NCBI RefSeq assembly: GCF_003097315.1
Contig: NZ_QDDL01000002.1
Location: forward strand, 434,001 to 498,000
Length of the DNA stretch: 64,000 nt
Source of the DNA: Pelagibaculum spongiae
GTDB lineage: Bacteria > Pseudomonadota > Gammaproteobacteria > Enterobacterales > Pelagibaculaceae
Direction of reading: 5' to 3'
In this document: piece by piece, positions 8,545 through 18,378 of the stretch
Numbering within the stretch: position 1 is the first letter of the stretch
Layout of the letters: each line of letters begins with the position of its first letter
Translations under genes and position numbers: made by a program
Notes under the pieces: model-generated
The model's database searches: none
Told to the model about the DNA's origin: nothing
Seen by the model: only the letters and a program-made list of their open reading frames with translations

Positions 8545-9108
8545 TTACGAATGATTAACAAAGAAAACTATTTTTTCTCTTTGCGGATGGCTTTTAACCC
8601 ATTCACGGAATTGCTTAACTATAAATAGATCTTCTTCAGAAACAACTTGTAATAAGCGTTGTTCGCGCGCTGAATCCAACTCTTGCTGACGAACTTTTCT
8701 CTGCCATTGCTCTGTGAAAACTACTGGCATTTTTCGTGACAATTCCAAAGACTTTAATAGCGCCCATTCGCCACCGTCTAGCCAGGCTTCATCGCAAGAA
8801 GTGCATAAATCTAACCGGTTACTGGTGCATCCTGAGACTTTAAATTTAGTCATCAGCTTTTTGCACTTAGGACAGGCTAACGCTGCAGATGTATCGTTTA
8901 CAGAAACATCTGTCGTGATGTTGTCTTGCTGAGGATCTTCAATATCAGTGATTACATCTGAAGGCTGCAGTGGCGTTCTTTCCGCCCAATCGCGGTAATA
9001 CAATAAAGAGACCAACGCGCCGCCACAATCTGTACAGCCCATGGCAGCTAGGCCTTGTTCTATTTTGGTAGCGCGTAACGAGCGCGACTTACATTTCGGA
9101 CAATCCAT
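8545..9108 (-). CDS. Zinc-ribbon (TFIIB-type) domain protein
   Basis: 187 aa from the ATG at 9106-9108, which has a strong ribosome-binding site (AGAGGTGA). Two cysteine clusters appear. The N-terminal MDCPKCKSRSL with CTDCGG forms one ribbon; CPKCKKLMTKF with LCTSCDEAWLDGGEW matches the TFIIB-like zinc finger found in small bacterial nucleic-acid-binding or chaperone-like proteins. A charged C-terminal region (REQRLLQVVSEED) follows. The function of the family is largely unknown. Monocistronic by position. Confidence 0.75.
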   Translation of the reverse strand: MDCPKCKSRSLRATKIEQGLAAMGCTDCGGALVSLLYYRDWAERTPLQPSDVITDIEDPQQDNITTDVSVNDTSAALACPKCKKLMTKFKVSGCTSNRLDLCTSCDEAWLDGGEWALLKSLELSRKMPVVFTEQWQRKVRQQELDSAREQRLLQVVSEEDLFIVKQFREWVKSHPQREKIVFFVNHS

Positions 9109-9280
9109 TGAGTCACCTCTTTTCAAAACAACAAGTAGTCTTCTACAACGGCCTAGTCAATGAATCTATATTGCCGAAACAACAGCGTAATCTCCAGTAG
9201 CTAAATCACAATTTTTCTGGGTCGATAACCAAAAAACTGCCTGGTATTTACTGCACCCGTATCAATCATCCCAACGCTTT

Positions 9281-9949
9281 TCAGTTCAATGTTTCGGCAA
9301 GCTGCTGCAAGCTATCGACGGTGATTGTTGGTTGAAACTCCCACGGATCAAATACCGCATGAGTAGTGCGCTGCAACCAAGCAGTTTTCCAGCCACAAGC
9401 GATTGCACCTGTGACATCAAATGGGTTACTAGAAACCAGCCAGCAGTGTTCTAATGAAGTTTCACTTTCAACTAAAAAATGCTGATAAACCGCAGGGTCT
9501 GGCTTAAAGGTTTGCACACTATCTGCACTGACAATACCTTCAAACAAATGATCGATTCCAGCTGATAGCAACAATGCTTTAACCGCATCAGCCTTGCCAT
9601 TAGAAAAAGCAAACAAACGAAATTCTTTTTGTTTAAGAACTTGTAATGATTGTTTAACATCAGAAAAAGCTGGCAGCTCTCGATAGCTATCAAGTAGCTG
9701 TTTTTTCTCAGCATCAGATAAATAGCACTTATGTTTTTCACAGCAATAATCTAATGCCTGCGAAGTGCACACTGAAAAATCGGCATACTGCTTCATTAAT
9801 CCGCGGCGAAATGAATATTCCAGCTGTTTTTCACGCCAACTTTGTGAGAATTCAACTGCTTTATCGTCAATCATATGCCGCAGTAATGAAACCACGCTAT
9901 GGGTGTCAATTAAAGTGCCGTAGATATCAAAAGCCAAGGTGGTCTTCAT
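9281..9949 (-). CDS. HAD-type (S)-2-haloacid dehalogenase-like hydrolase
   Basis: 222 aa from the ATG at 9947-9949, preceded by CAGGAGAAA. HAD motifs: AFDIYGTLID (nucleophile Asp), FAFSNGK (motif II), KPDPAVYQHF (motif III Lys) and VSSNPFDVTGAIACGWKTAW (motif IV region). The S-S-N-x-x-D-x-x-G-A pattern is characteristic of type II haloacid dehalogenases, which hydrolyse L-2-haloacids to D-2-hydroxyacids. Many proteins carrying it are uncharacterised and may act on other substrates. It has no operon partner. Confidence 0.8.
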   Translation of the reverse strand: MKTTLAFDIYGTLIDTHSVVSLLRHMIDDKAVEFSQSWREKQLEYSFRRGLMKQYADFSVCTSQALDYCCEKHKCYLSDAEKKQLLDSYRELPAFSDVKQSLQVLKQKEFRLFAFSNGKADAVKALLLSAGIDHLFEGIVSADSVQTFKPDPAVYQHFLVESETSLEHCWLVSSNPFDVTGAIACGWKTAWLQRTTHAVFDPWEFQPTITVDSLQQLAETLN

Positions 9950-10099
9950 GCTGTTTCTCCTGAGAATTGCCTGATCAATCTGTTTACTGACAATTCTATT
10001 TAAGGTTATACTAGCTTTAAAAACAAAAAAAGGGAGGCAGATTTTCATCTGACCTCCCCTGCACTTCAGGTTCTATTAGTTAGATTTTTTATTAAATCA

Positions 10100-10543
10100 C
10101 TAACCATTTACTACCTTAGTTTTTCCACCAGCATTAATTGAAATAGACTTTGGCTTCATTGCCTCAGGAATTTCCCGAATTAATTCGACATCCAACAATC
10201 CATTTTCCAATTTTGCATCAACAACCTTTACATGATCTGCCAATTGAAAGCGGCGTTCGAAATTGCGTTCGGCAATTCCTTGATGTAAAAATTGTCGCTT
10301 TTGCTTTTTCTCAGACTTCTTACCAGAAACAGTTAACACACTGCGTTCCATACGAATATCAAGTTCTTCTTCAGCAAAACCACTGACTGCCATAGTAATT
10401 CGATAGCTATTTTCGTCGAGCAATTCAATATTGTACGGAGGGTAAGCTGGGTTGCTTTCACGGCTTGCTGTATCAAGCATATTCAGCATGCGATCAAAGC
10501 CAATAGCGGAACGAAACAGGGGAGAGAAATCTACAGTTTGCAT
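10100..10543 (-). CDS. ibpA: Small heat-shock protein IbpA (Hsp20 family)
   Basis: 147 aa from the ATG at 10541-10543. The N-terminus QTVDFSPLFRSAIGFDRML is close to E. coli IbpA, followed by the alpha-crystallin domain with YRITMAVSGF, GIAERNFERRFQL and NGLLDVELIREIPE. IbpA binds unfolding proteins and passes them to ClpB/DnaK. Two levels of heat control are visible upstream: a likely sigma32 promoter (10636-10667) and a ROSE-like RNA thermometer covering the ribosome-binding site (10550-10615). The gene stands alone. Confidence 0.95.
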   Translation of the reverse strand: MQTVDFSPLFRSAIGFDRMLNMLDTASRESNPAYPPYNIELLDENSYRITMAVSGFAEEELDIRMERSVLTVSGKKSEKKQKRQFLHQGIAERNFERRFQLADHVKVVDAKLENGLLDVELIREIPEAMKPKSISINAGGKTKVVNG

Positions 10544-10549
10544 GGTCAA

Positions 10550-10615
10550 ATCCTCGTAAAGCAATCTGATTAAATAACCTTCTCCATAAATGGCAGAAGG
10601 ATTGTTTGCAGACCC
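10550..10615 (-). ncRNA. ROSE-like RNA thermometer in the ibpA 5' UTR
   Basis: On the minus strand the ribosome-binding site AGGA lies just after ATTGCT with a 5-nt loop. Pairing ATTGCT with AGGATT gives the ROSE-type weak helix: a U-U mismatch, a G opposite G, and the conserved UUGCU facing the Shine-Dalgarno. A second hairpin lies upstream (CCTTCT...AGAAGG), and a third (CAGAC...GTCTG) near 10605. ROSE elements of this plan control ibpA in gammaproteobacteria. Structure is inferred by eye, not folded. Confidence 0.6.
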
Positions 10616-10635
10616 GTAATCGGCGTCTGTGATTA

Positions 10636-10667
10636 CTATATAAGGATAACTTTTTTCTTTCCAAGGG
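10636..10667 (-). promoter_or_regulatory. Putative sigma32 heat-shock promoter of ibpA
   Basis: Read on the minus strand, CCCTTGGAAAG resembles the sigma32 -35 element (CTTGAAA) and CCTTATATAG the -10 element (CCCCATNT), with about 13 nt between. Transcription would start near 10628, giving an 80-nt leader that contains the thermometer. The -10 match is only partial. Confidence 0.5.
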
Positions 10668-10720
10668 CTTTAAAATGATTTTTTTCAATTAATTTATTAA
10701 CGCCGACATGTCTTATACAA

Positions 10721-10757
10721 AAAAAGCCCGGTAACTATTGATAATTACCGGGCTTTT
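10721..10757. terminator. Bidirectional Rho-independent terminator below trxB
   Basis: A stem of AAAAGCCCGGTAA with TTACCGGGCTTTT encloses a short AT loop, with T-runs on both strands. It lies 23 bp downstream of the trxB stop codon. Confidence 0.9.
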
Positions 10758-10779
10758 AAATATGGCAACAGGGCTTAAT

Positions 10780-11787
<1,008 letters not shown>

Positions 11788-11883
11788 CTATCCGCCTAAT
11801 CAAATCAATCAATGGCTTTTATTGGAAAAAACTATTCAAACAGAGCGTTCGATAGCAATGATCTTCCAACCGATAAATGGTGA

Positions 11884-13587
11884 TTATCTTTGCGGAATTG
11901 AACTGCGATGGGAAGGTTTGCTTCGTTTTTCTTGGTACATCCGGTTATCAGCAATCGTAAGCGCCTGCTCTACATTACCCATACATTCTGAAACCAATGC
12001 GGTGCCAGCACTTAAGCCAATTTGTGAATAACCTTGCTCTCGAGTCGAAGCTAACGCCAAGTCCAATCTTCGCCTAGCTTGCTTGGCATTTTGAATCCCT
12101 AGTATCGCAACGAACTCATCACCACCGGTTCGGTAGAGTCGATCTTCAGCTCGAAACATAGTCTGCATCGATGTAGCAAACACCTGCAGCATTCGGTCAC
12201 CTTCAGCATGACCAAGACTATCATTTACCCCTTTCATACCATCAAGATCTATCGCCATAATCAAATGATCCTGAGTATGATCATGCTGCCAAACCTGCCG
12301 TACAAGATGTAAATCTTCTTCCAGTGCTTTACGGTTCAGTAAATGAGTTAGCGCATCAGTTCGTGCTTCAAGCTTGGCAACCTCTGCTTCTTTTCTGCTC
12401 TGCAGCGATTCTTTAGCTACTTTGGCAAGCTGCTTACCTTGCTCTCGACTAGTAAGCTTCTCACTTTTATGCGCTTGTTTTTGCTTTAACCACAGCTGCT
12501 GCTGACGACGGAAAAAAGCATTGCCCATTAAAAGCACCGTTAGAAAAACCAAGGTTCGATTCAACCACCATGCACTAATCATCCATCGATCGGCATTATC
12601 AAAAGTCGCCAGTGATTCTGACACGCACCACAGCATCACCGGCAATAATGATAGGTGCAATGGACCTGGATCTGGCAGACCAGACATATCATAAGCACTT
12701 CGAACCCGGGACAACCAAAGAAACTGAGCTCCCAATAGCAGTGCGGCAAATAGCCAGCTAATGCGAGGGTCAATCACTAAAAATGCACTAAATACCAGCA
12801 AGTGTATCGGCAACATAAAATTACCAGCGCGCACCAACCATTTTGACAAAGCCACTGGCTTACCTAACACCCGGCAAATCCACACTACAATCAATGACCA
12901 GATCGCCAACAACAGCCATTGGCTAGCGACTGCTGGTAATGCCCAAGGAAATATTAAATGCTGCTCCCGTGTTGCCAGTGTCAATAATGGCAGCATCATT
13001 GCGACAAACAATGCGTATCGCAGCATCAAACTCGGTGTACTAAACAACGCGCCATAAACCGCCATTCCCAGCAACAAACCATAAACTAGAAATTCAAAAT
13101 CTGGTTTGGGTAAATTTTGCGGCAGAAGCCGGCTATCAACCATTCTAAAATGAATCTTTTGCTGCGAATTACTTTGCATCGAGATCAGTATTCGATATCC
13201 ATACCCTGCCGGTAATTCGAGATAATAAAAGCCTTCACTGGCTTCCATCAGAATCAACTCATCACCTGACTGGTAATAAACTTTTAAAGAAAGCGGACTG
13301 GAATGCTGGGGGACCAACCAAACAGGCCGCACTTTGCCTGACTGGTTACTAACTAAAACAGAGAACCATTCAGGCTGGCTTGGTTGCAGGGTGATCTCTC
13401 GAGGCAAGTGGTTGGCACCAGCAATAACAGAAGGCGCACCTTGTGCATGTGGCTTTTCAATTAAATTGAAGAAACGGGTGATGTCACGAGCCACCGATTG
13501 GTGATCGAGTACCAATAATTGCTCCGGTGCAGCCCATATAAATGAGCTAGACAGCAGCAATAGCAAGCCACACAGCAATCGCGGCAT
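11884..13587 (-). CDS. Membrane diguanylate cyclase with 7TM-type sensor
   Basis: 567 aa. A signal peptide (about residues 1-19, ending FIWAA) leads into a periplasmic beta-sandwich of about 150 residues resembling the 7TMR-DISM extracellular domain. About seven membrane helices (roughly 170-365), a coiled-coil (about 370-410) and a GGDEF domain follow. The GGDEF signature is intact (RTGGDEFVAIL), and an RxxD inhibitory site (RAED) lies five residues before it, so the enzyme is probably active and feedback-inhibited by c-di-GMP. DISM sensors often bind carbohydrate-like ligands; the ligand is unknown. It is followed upstream on the strand by a second cyclase gene. Confidence 0.88.
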   Translation of the reverse strand: MPRLLCGLLLLLSSSFIWAAPEQLLVLDHQSVARDITRFFNLIEKPHAQGAPSVIAGANHLPREITLQPSQPEWFSVLVSNQSGKVRPVWLVPQHSSPLSLKVYYQSGDELILMEASEGFYYLELPAGYGYRILISMQSNSQQKIHFRMVDSRLLPQNLPKPDFEFLVYGLLLGMAVYGALFSTPSLMLRYALFVAMMLPLLTLATREQHLIFPWALPAVASQWLLLAIWSLIVVWICRVLGKPVALSKWLVRAGNFMLPIHLLVFSAFLVIDPRISWLFAALLLGAQFLWLSRVRSAYDMSGLPDPGPLHLSLLPVMLWCVSESLATFDNADRWMISAWWLNRTLVFLTVLLMGNAFFRRQQQLWLKQKQAHKSEKLTSREQGKQLAKVAKESLQSRKEAEVAKLEARTDALTHLLNRKALEEDLHLVRQVWQHDHTQDHLIMAIDLDGMKGVNDSLGHAEGDRMLQVFATSMQTMFRAEDRLYRTGGDEFVAILGIQNAKQARRRLDLALASTREQGYSQIGLSAGTALVSECMGNVEQALTIADNRMYQEKRSKPSHRSSIPQR

Positions 13588-13714
13588 TTCAGTCCCTTGT
13601 TGAATTTATTATTATGATTATTCCATTTCAGCCAGAGACGCTTTGACGACTTCTGGCAGAGGGTTAATCCGTAACCCTCTTCAGCCTGCATAATAAACAA
13701 CCTTTGCGCTGTGA

Positions 13715-15382
13715 TCACCCTCTGTTTTTAGCAACTTCTACTCGATTTCTTCCAGTTTCTTTTGCTAAATAGAGTGCTTGGTCCGCTCGTGAAAAAGTAC
13801 CGTCTACTGTTTCGCCCTTCACAAATTCAGCACAACCAATTGAAATGGTGACACTAACTGGTTTGTCGTGATAACGGAAGTCCGAGACTTCAACCAACTC
13901 GCGAATCGTCTCGGCAACTACAGCTGCTTGTTTTATATCGGTGCTTGGTAATAACAAAACAAACTCTTCACCACCATAACGGGCCACAAAATCACTTTGC
14001 CGCAAACGACCACGCAGTAACTTACTAATGTATGTCAGTGCTATATCACCTGCCTGATGACCCAGTTGATCATTAATCAATTTAAAGTGATCAATATCAC
14101 ACACCAGCATTGAACAGGGTTGCTGTGAATTTTTCCAGCGGCGATATTCCAAAGCAATACGCGCTTCATAGCTTCTCCGGTTTGGCAGGCCAGTCAACCC
14201 ATCTAGTTCTGCTTGCTCTCTTTGCGTTTGAAGCTCTGTGCGTAGTGAAACAGATTCTTGTTGCAGTGCCATTAAACGACGATGAAATTCTTTACCTTGT
14301 TCCAGCATAAAATTTAATTTTTGTTGTAGCTCTTCAACTTCATCCTGGTTTTTACGATTACGATGCACTTGCCGCTTTTGCAGCTGGTCCATCCCAAAAA
14401 CAATTTTATTCAACCGATCACTAACCTCAGTTTGCAATTGATGCATTCCAGGTGTTTCTTGCAAAGTCACCTTAATACCATCAACTTCTCGTTGAATCAG
14501 GCGGCCCAGTATTTTTTGATCAGCTAAAGATTTATCTCCACTCTCTAAATAACGAGATTGCAGGTCGAGTAAAATTTCTAGCCTAGAATTTACCGATGCT
14601 AAAAAGCTCGCTAGGTTTTCCTGTTCATCTTTATGCGCATCAAGCAGCAGATCAACCATTTCTTCCAGCAAGCCTGGCAACCTTCTCAGAGATGGTTCTT
14701 GCTCCAGCTGATCTCGCAAAGTATCACCATGATGTGCTAACAATTTAGGCATGCTTAGCTCATCCATCAGCCTTAATAGCTGATTGAGAATACTTTCTGG
14801 CAGTGACGCATCTGCAGGGTTATCGGAGTCAATTAATTCGCCATGCTCATTCCGCTCAGGTTCTTTATTAAGCAATCGTTGCCAAAAACCTTGTTCTTGC
14901 TCTTGTTCTGGCGCCAATTCGGTCAATGACTCTTTTAAACAATGCGCCAAGCTGGTTAAAAGATCTGGCATTTCGCTGCAAGTCGCAGCATCAACCTGAA
15001 CGGCTAACTGCTTTAACCGACGACGCATTTTAAAAGACAGTTTAATTGACTGCAGCATGCCAATCATCGATGCCATCTTTTGGCGAATGGTCAGATTGCG
15101 CTTGCCCATCCGCTTTTCGTAAGCAATCAACTCATCCGCACTTACATCAACCCAGAGAGATAACCGATTAACATCCAGCTTCTGCCCAAGAATTTGCTTA
15201 AGCTCATCGAGTTGCAAAGAAAGCTGCTGATCATCAGTTTCAACAGCTAGCATCACTCGTCTGAGTGATTTACACAGCAAATTAATTTCTTTTTTCCACT
15301 GCTGCTCTTCTGTTTCAAATTGCTTCAGCTGTTGTAAATATTTTCTACGCCAATTTTCTGTTGGCCGAGTTGTTGGCTGCAT
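13715..15382 (-). CDS. Diguanylate cyclase, PA5487/DgcH-like
   Basis: 555 aa, no signal peptide or membrane helix seen. The N-terminal 380 residues are mostly helical and coiled-coil, rich in Gln, Glu and Leu. The C-terminal GGDEF domain is intact in GGEEF form (ARYGGEEFVLLLPS) with an RxxD inhibitory site (RQSD) five residues before it. By position (next to a nuclease-fold gene, dsbA and cytochrome c4) it corresponds to PA5487 (DgcH) of Pseudomonas aeruginosa, a conserved cyclase that sets basal c-di-GMP. Synteny supports orthology; I could not align the sequences. Confidence 0.85.
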   Translation of the reverse strand: MQPTTRPTENWRRKYLQQLKQFETEEQQWKKEINLLCKSLRRVMLAVETDDQQLSLQLDELKQILGQKLDVNRLSLWVDVSADELIAYEKRMGKRNLTIRQKMASMIGMLQSIKLSFKMRRRLKQLAVQVDAATCSEMPDLLTSLAHCLKESLTELAPEQEQEQGFWQRLLNKEPERNEHGELIDSDNPADASLPESILNQLLRLMDELSMPKLLAHHGDTLRDQLEQEPSLRRLPGLLEEMVDLLLDAHKDEQENLASFLASVNSRLEILLDLQSRYLESGDKSLADQKILGRLIQREVDGIKVTLQETPGMHQLQTEVSDRLNKIVFGMDQLQKRQVHRNRKNQDEVEELQQKLNFMLEQGKEFHRRLMALQQESVSLRTELQTQREQAELDGLTGLPNRRSYEARIALEYRRWKNSQQPCSMLVCDIDHFKLINDQLGHQAGDIALTYISKLLRGRLRQSDFVARYGGEEFVLLLPSTDIKQAAVVAETIRELVEVSDFRYHDKPVSVTISIGCAEFVKGETVDGTFSRADQALYLAKETGRNRVEVAKNRG

Positions 15383-15440
15383 CTTTCCCCCGCAACTTCT
15401 GGCGGCATAATTATTAATGATGGCCTAATGCTGATCAACA

Positions 15441-16187
15441 CTACTTTAAAGTCAGTTTAAGGCTGACTGGCAGATGATCAGATAATCGCCAAGGTAAGGC
15501 CTGATATTCTGCCACTTTCAGAGATCCCTTAACCAGTATGTGATCAATAGAACGGACAGGAAACCAACTTGGATAGGTATGCGGACAACCCGGCAGATAA
15601 AAACCACCAGATTTCAATAACTCATGCTTATATAAATTTTCTGCAGATTCATTGAAATCGCCCATTAACAGGCAATCGGGATAGGGTTTAAGTAGCTCGA
15701 AGAGAAAATCTAGCTGTGCTTGACGGCTTTTTTTACCTAAAGAAAGGTGAACAATTGCCACTGTTAGGTGTATCCCACAAAAATCGATACTGGCTAATAT
15801 GACACCTCTTCCAGCAATAGGTCCAGGTAGGGGATGATGTTGATAATCAAGAATTCTTGAACGGCTTAACAAGCCATTACTATGGGCGGCAACCGGCTTT
15901 TTTATGGTGCCGATATGCCGATTTTTTTGCACTCGCCAATGAAGAAAACCCGCTTGCTTGGCTAAATTTTCAACTAAATTGATCTGATTACTACGATAAC
16001 TGCCTGCATCGGCTTCTTGTAAGCCAACCAGATCATAATGCTTGAGAATTTGAGCGATTTGTCGCAAGTTCCGATGACGTTTTTCCCCTGGCAGCATATG
16101 TAGCCAACTACTTAAAAGGTAATCCGACAAGCTGGTACTGGGAATACCCACTTGAATGTTATAACTCAAGACATTCAAGTGGGTCAT
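15441..16187 (-). CDS. Endonuclease/exonuclease/phosphatase family protein
   Basis: 248 aa. EEP-fold motifs: LNVLSYNIQVG at the N-terminus (metal-binding Asn), VGLQEAD (catalytic Glu), a central IVHLSLG with His, MGDFNESAE (catalytic Asp/Asn) and RSIDHILVKGS with LSDHLPVSLKL (catalytic His). The complete set of acidic and His residues suggests an active phosphodiesterase; the substrate (DNA, phospholipid or inositol phosphate) cannot be told. A gene of this family sits between the cyclase and dsbA in Pseudomonas as well. No signal peptide is obvious. Confidence 0.85.
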   Translation of the reverse strand: MTHLNVLSYNIQVGIPSTSLSDYLLSSWLHMLPGEKRHRNLRQIAQILKHYDLVGLQEADAGSYRSNQINLVENLAKQAGFLHWRVQKNRHIGTIKKPVAAHSNGLLSRSRILDYQHHPLPGPIAGRGVILASIDFCGIHLTVAIVHLSLGKKSRQAQLDFLFELLKPYPDCLLMGDFNESAENLYKHELLKSGGFYLPGCPHTYPSWFPVRSIDHILVKGSLKVAEYQALPWRLSDHLPVSLKLTLK

Positions 16188-16214
16188 ATTATATTCCCCT
16201 GATTTATTTATCGA

Positions 16215-16913
16215 CTAGCTCGCTTTGGTTAGCTTTCGTTCATTACGCACTTTTTCAATCAGATAATTCATCACTCGAAAATATACTGAAAAATCACCTG
16301 TAATTGCCGGTGAAGTCTCATATCGACCATCAATCACAGTGGTTGGAACGCCTTGTAAACCATAAGATTTAGCGCGTTGATTCGCTTTATCTAATTGTTG
16401 CCGAACCACGATTGAATTCATAGTGCTACTAACTTGTTGCGGTGTTTTGCCAAAGCGTTGGAAGAAGGCGAGTACTTTTTCTTCTGTTTCCAGACGGTTC
16501 TTCTTCACTTGAATTTCATCAAAAAGCGCTTGGTGAAAATCTTCACCTAAACCCAATGCTTTACCTGTGTAATAAACTGCACCATGCAAAATCCACAGCT
16601 TGCCGAATAGCGCGGGGGTTTGTGTGAACACGACATCATCAGCAAGGTTTTGTGACCACTTATGAATTCTCGGCTCCAGCTTGAAGCAGTGCGGACAGCC
16701 ATACCAAAAGAATTCTGCCACCTCAATTTTCTGGCCTAATGGGCTTGACTGATCAGGCTTTGGAACCAGTTTGTAGTGTTCACCTTCTTCAAAAGCCTCT
16801 GCCAGTACTAGCGAGCTGAAAAAAAATAGTCCAAGCACCAATAAACGCATTAGTGAGTTCAGCCACGACAATGGCAGTAGAAAGTGTGAATTTTTTTTAT
16901 ACATTATTATCAT
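16215..16913 (-). CDS. dsbA: Thiol:disulfide interchange protein DsbA
   Basis: 232 aa with a start at 16913, or three codons later at 16904, where AGGCG is better spaced. The N-terminal hydrophobic segment (LLVLGLFFFSSLVLAEAF) is a signal peptide. The active site is FFWYGCPHCFKLEP, and the cis-Pro loop GVPTTVIDGRY is present. DsbA introduces disulfides into exported proteins, including c-type cytochromes and the haem-delivery machinery. It lies upstream of the nuclease-fold gene and downstream of cytochrome c4 in the same orientation, the usual Pseudomonas-type order. Confidence 0.95.
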   Translation of the reverse strand: MIIMYKKNSHFLLPLSWLNSLMRLLVLGLFFFSSLVLAEAFEEGEHYKLVPKPDQSSPLGQKIEVAEFFWYGCPHCFKLEPRIHKWSQNLADDVVFTQTPALFGKLWILHGAVYYTGKALGLGEDFHQALFDEIQVKKNRLETEEKVLAFFQRFGKTPQQVSSTMNSIVVRQQLDKANQRAKSYGLQGVPTTVIDGRYETSPAITGDFSVYFRVMNYLIEKVRNERKLTKAS

Positions 16914-17064
16914 CGCCTATTTATTGATAAATAAATCAATACTGAATTTTAATCTTATTGGTGATTGGTTTTGATAGGGATTTTATACGGCAAACAAACA
17001 TTCTGCTGTGGATTTTAAGTAAAAAATTTGCAATATATTGTCACGTGAGAAGCACTTACACGGA

Positions 17065-17164
17065 AAATATCGTGCCAGCATCCTGCTTCTTTGCGAAAAC
17101 CATTACATCCCTGTAAATATCGCACCAGCATCCTGCTTCTTTGCGAAAACCATTACATCCCTGT
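17065..17164. repeat. Two tandem 50-bp direct repeats
   Basis: Unit 1 (17065-17114) and unit 2 (17115-17164) differ at only two positions (GTGCC versus GCACC). Each ends in the small palindrome TTACATCCCTGTAA. A third unit is cut after five bases where the cytochrome c4 terminator begins. It is an intergenic element rather than a CRISPR, since there are no spacers. Confidence 0.9.
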
Positions 17165-17168
17165 AAAT

Positions 17169-17200
17169 AAAAAGCCGGACGCTTTAAGGCGCCCGGCTTT
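17169..17200 (-). terminator. Terminator of cytochrome c4 gene
   Basis: An inverted repeat AAAGCCGG(A/G)CGC with one wobble pair, followed on the minus strand by TTTTTATTT. It is 29 bp past the stop codon of the cytochrome c4 gene. Confidence 0.85.
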
Positions 17201-17228
17201 CTACAAACTTGATGTCAGATCGAGCCGA

Positions 17229-17843
17229 CTAGTGCAAACCCTGCACAAAGTTGGCGACTGCCTGAATTTCAGCATCAGATAACTTAGCAGCTACCGAGCG
17301 CATCATTTTATTTGGATCGTTATAACGCTCACCACTACGGAAGGCATTTAACTGCGCCGTCGTATAATCAGCATGCTGACCAGATAACGCTGGGTAACCT
17401 GCAGAAGCAATACCACTTCCATCAGCTAGGTGACATGCCTGACAAGCAGCAACACCTTTAGCAGGGATACCGGCACGCCAGATCTTCTCACCCAACTTCA
17501 GATTTTCAGGCTTGGCAGAGCCTGGCTTGGCAGTTTGCTTGGAGAAGTAAGCAGCCAAATCTTGTAAATCTTGGTCGTTCAGCGGTGTAACCATTGGCAT
17601 CATGGTTGCGTTATTACGCATTGGCTCAGTTTGACCTTCGTGCATCTTGAACTGAGTCAGCTGCTTGTAGAGATATTTCTCATGCTGACCGGCAATTTTA
17701 GGAAAGCTCGGTACCAAACTATTACCATCTGGTCCATGGCAAGCAGCGCAAGTTGCAGCCTTGGTTGCACCAGCATCGGCATCTCCACCGGCCATCGCTG
17801 GTCCGGCACCTACAATCATCAAAGCAAGAATCAGTTTTTTCAT
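17229..17843 (-). CDS. Dihaem cytochrome c4
   Basis: 204 aa with a short signal peptide (KKLILALMIVGAGPAMA). Two cytochrome c domains each hold a CxxCH haem site (CAACH at about residue 33, CQACH at about residue 134), with Met ligands in the MMPMV and MMRSV segments. Cytochrome c4 carries electrons from the bc1 complex to the cbb3-type oxidase in the periplasm, fitting the ccoGHI genes in this window. It sits between dsbA and a c5-type cytochrome. Two-domain length is typical. Confidence 0.95.
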   Translation of the reverse strand: MKKLILALMIVGAGPAMAGGDADAGATKAATCAACHGPDGNSLVPSFPKIAGQHEKYLYKQLTQFKMHEGQTEPMRNNATMMPMVTPLNDQDLQDLAAYFSKQTAKPGSAKPENLKLGEKIWRAGIPAKGVAACQACHLADGSGIASAGYPALSGQHADYTTAQLNAFRSGERYNDPNKMMRSVAAKLSDAEIQAVANFVQGLH

Positions 17844-17893
17844 CGTACAACCTGGTTTAGTTATCTGGCTGTTGGACAGGGAACAGACACATC

Positions 17894-18193
17894 TTACTGC
17901 ATCATAAACTCTATCGCGGCTCTCAATTCTGTATCGGAACAGCTAACACACAGACCTTTTGGCGGCATGGAACGCCTACCTTTTTTGGCACTGACCACTA
18001 ACTGTTCGATACTACCTGCAGCTTCCAACCTACTCTGCCAGCCATATTTGCTTCCTTTTCTGGGAGCACCAGCAATGCCGGATGAATGACAAGTAGAGCA
18101 GTGTTGTTTATAAATCTGAGTCGCTGGTTGAGCAGCAACTACAGAAGGCATCAGCATAATAACTGATAGGCTTGCAATCTTCAGGTGTTTCAA
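17894..18193 (-). CDS. Cytochrome c5-family monohaem protein
   Basis: 99 aa with a signal peptide ending near VVAAQPA. One haem-binding site (HCSTCHSSG), and a later conserved pair of cysteines in LCVSCSDTEL characteristic of the c5 family, then a C-terminal helix (ELRAAIEFMMQ). A Met ligand lies in RRSMPPKG. It is a soluble or membrane-loosely bound periplasmic electron carrier. It is adjacent to cytochrome c4 on the same strand (50-bp gap) and divergent from engB. Confidence 0.9.
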   Translation of the reverse strand: MKHLKIASLSVIMLMPSVVAAQPATQIYKQHCSTCHSSGIAGAPRKGSKYGWQSRLEAAGSIEQLVVSAKKGRRSMPPKGLCVSCSDTELRAAIEFMMQ

Positions 18194-18378
18194 TCTTTGA
18201 TCTCGAAACTATTGTTATCTTGCAGCAGGTGGCACTTTGCTGTGGAAGAAAGTGTTAAACTTGCCGCCCAGTTGCGTCAAAGCGCGCTGATTATATACCC
18301 AAATCACCTCAGGTTGCAGATTCACCTGTGAAGTGATTTGTCTATACATCAAACTTTTTGAATTCAGGAGCAGATCCG

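Noticed and set aside
17065-17164. CRISPR-like array
   Set aside because: Two units directly abut with no spacers and no cas genes are present.
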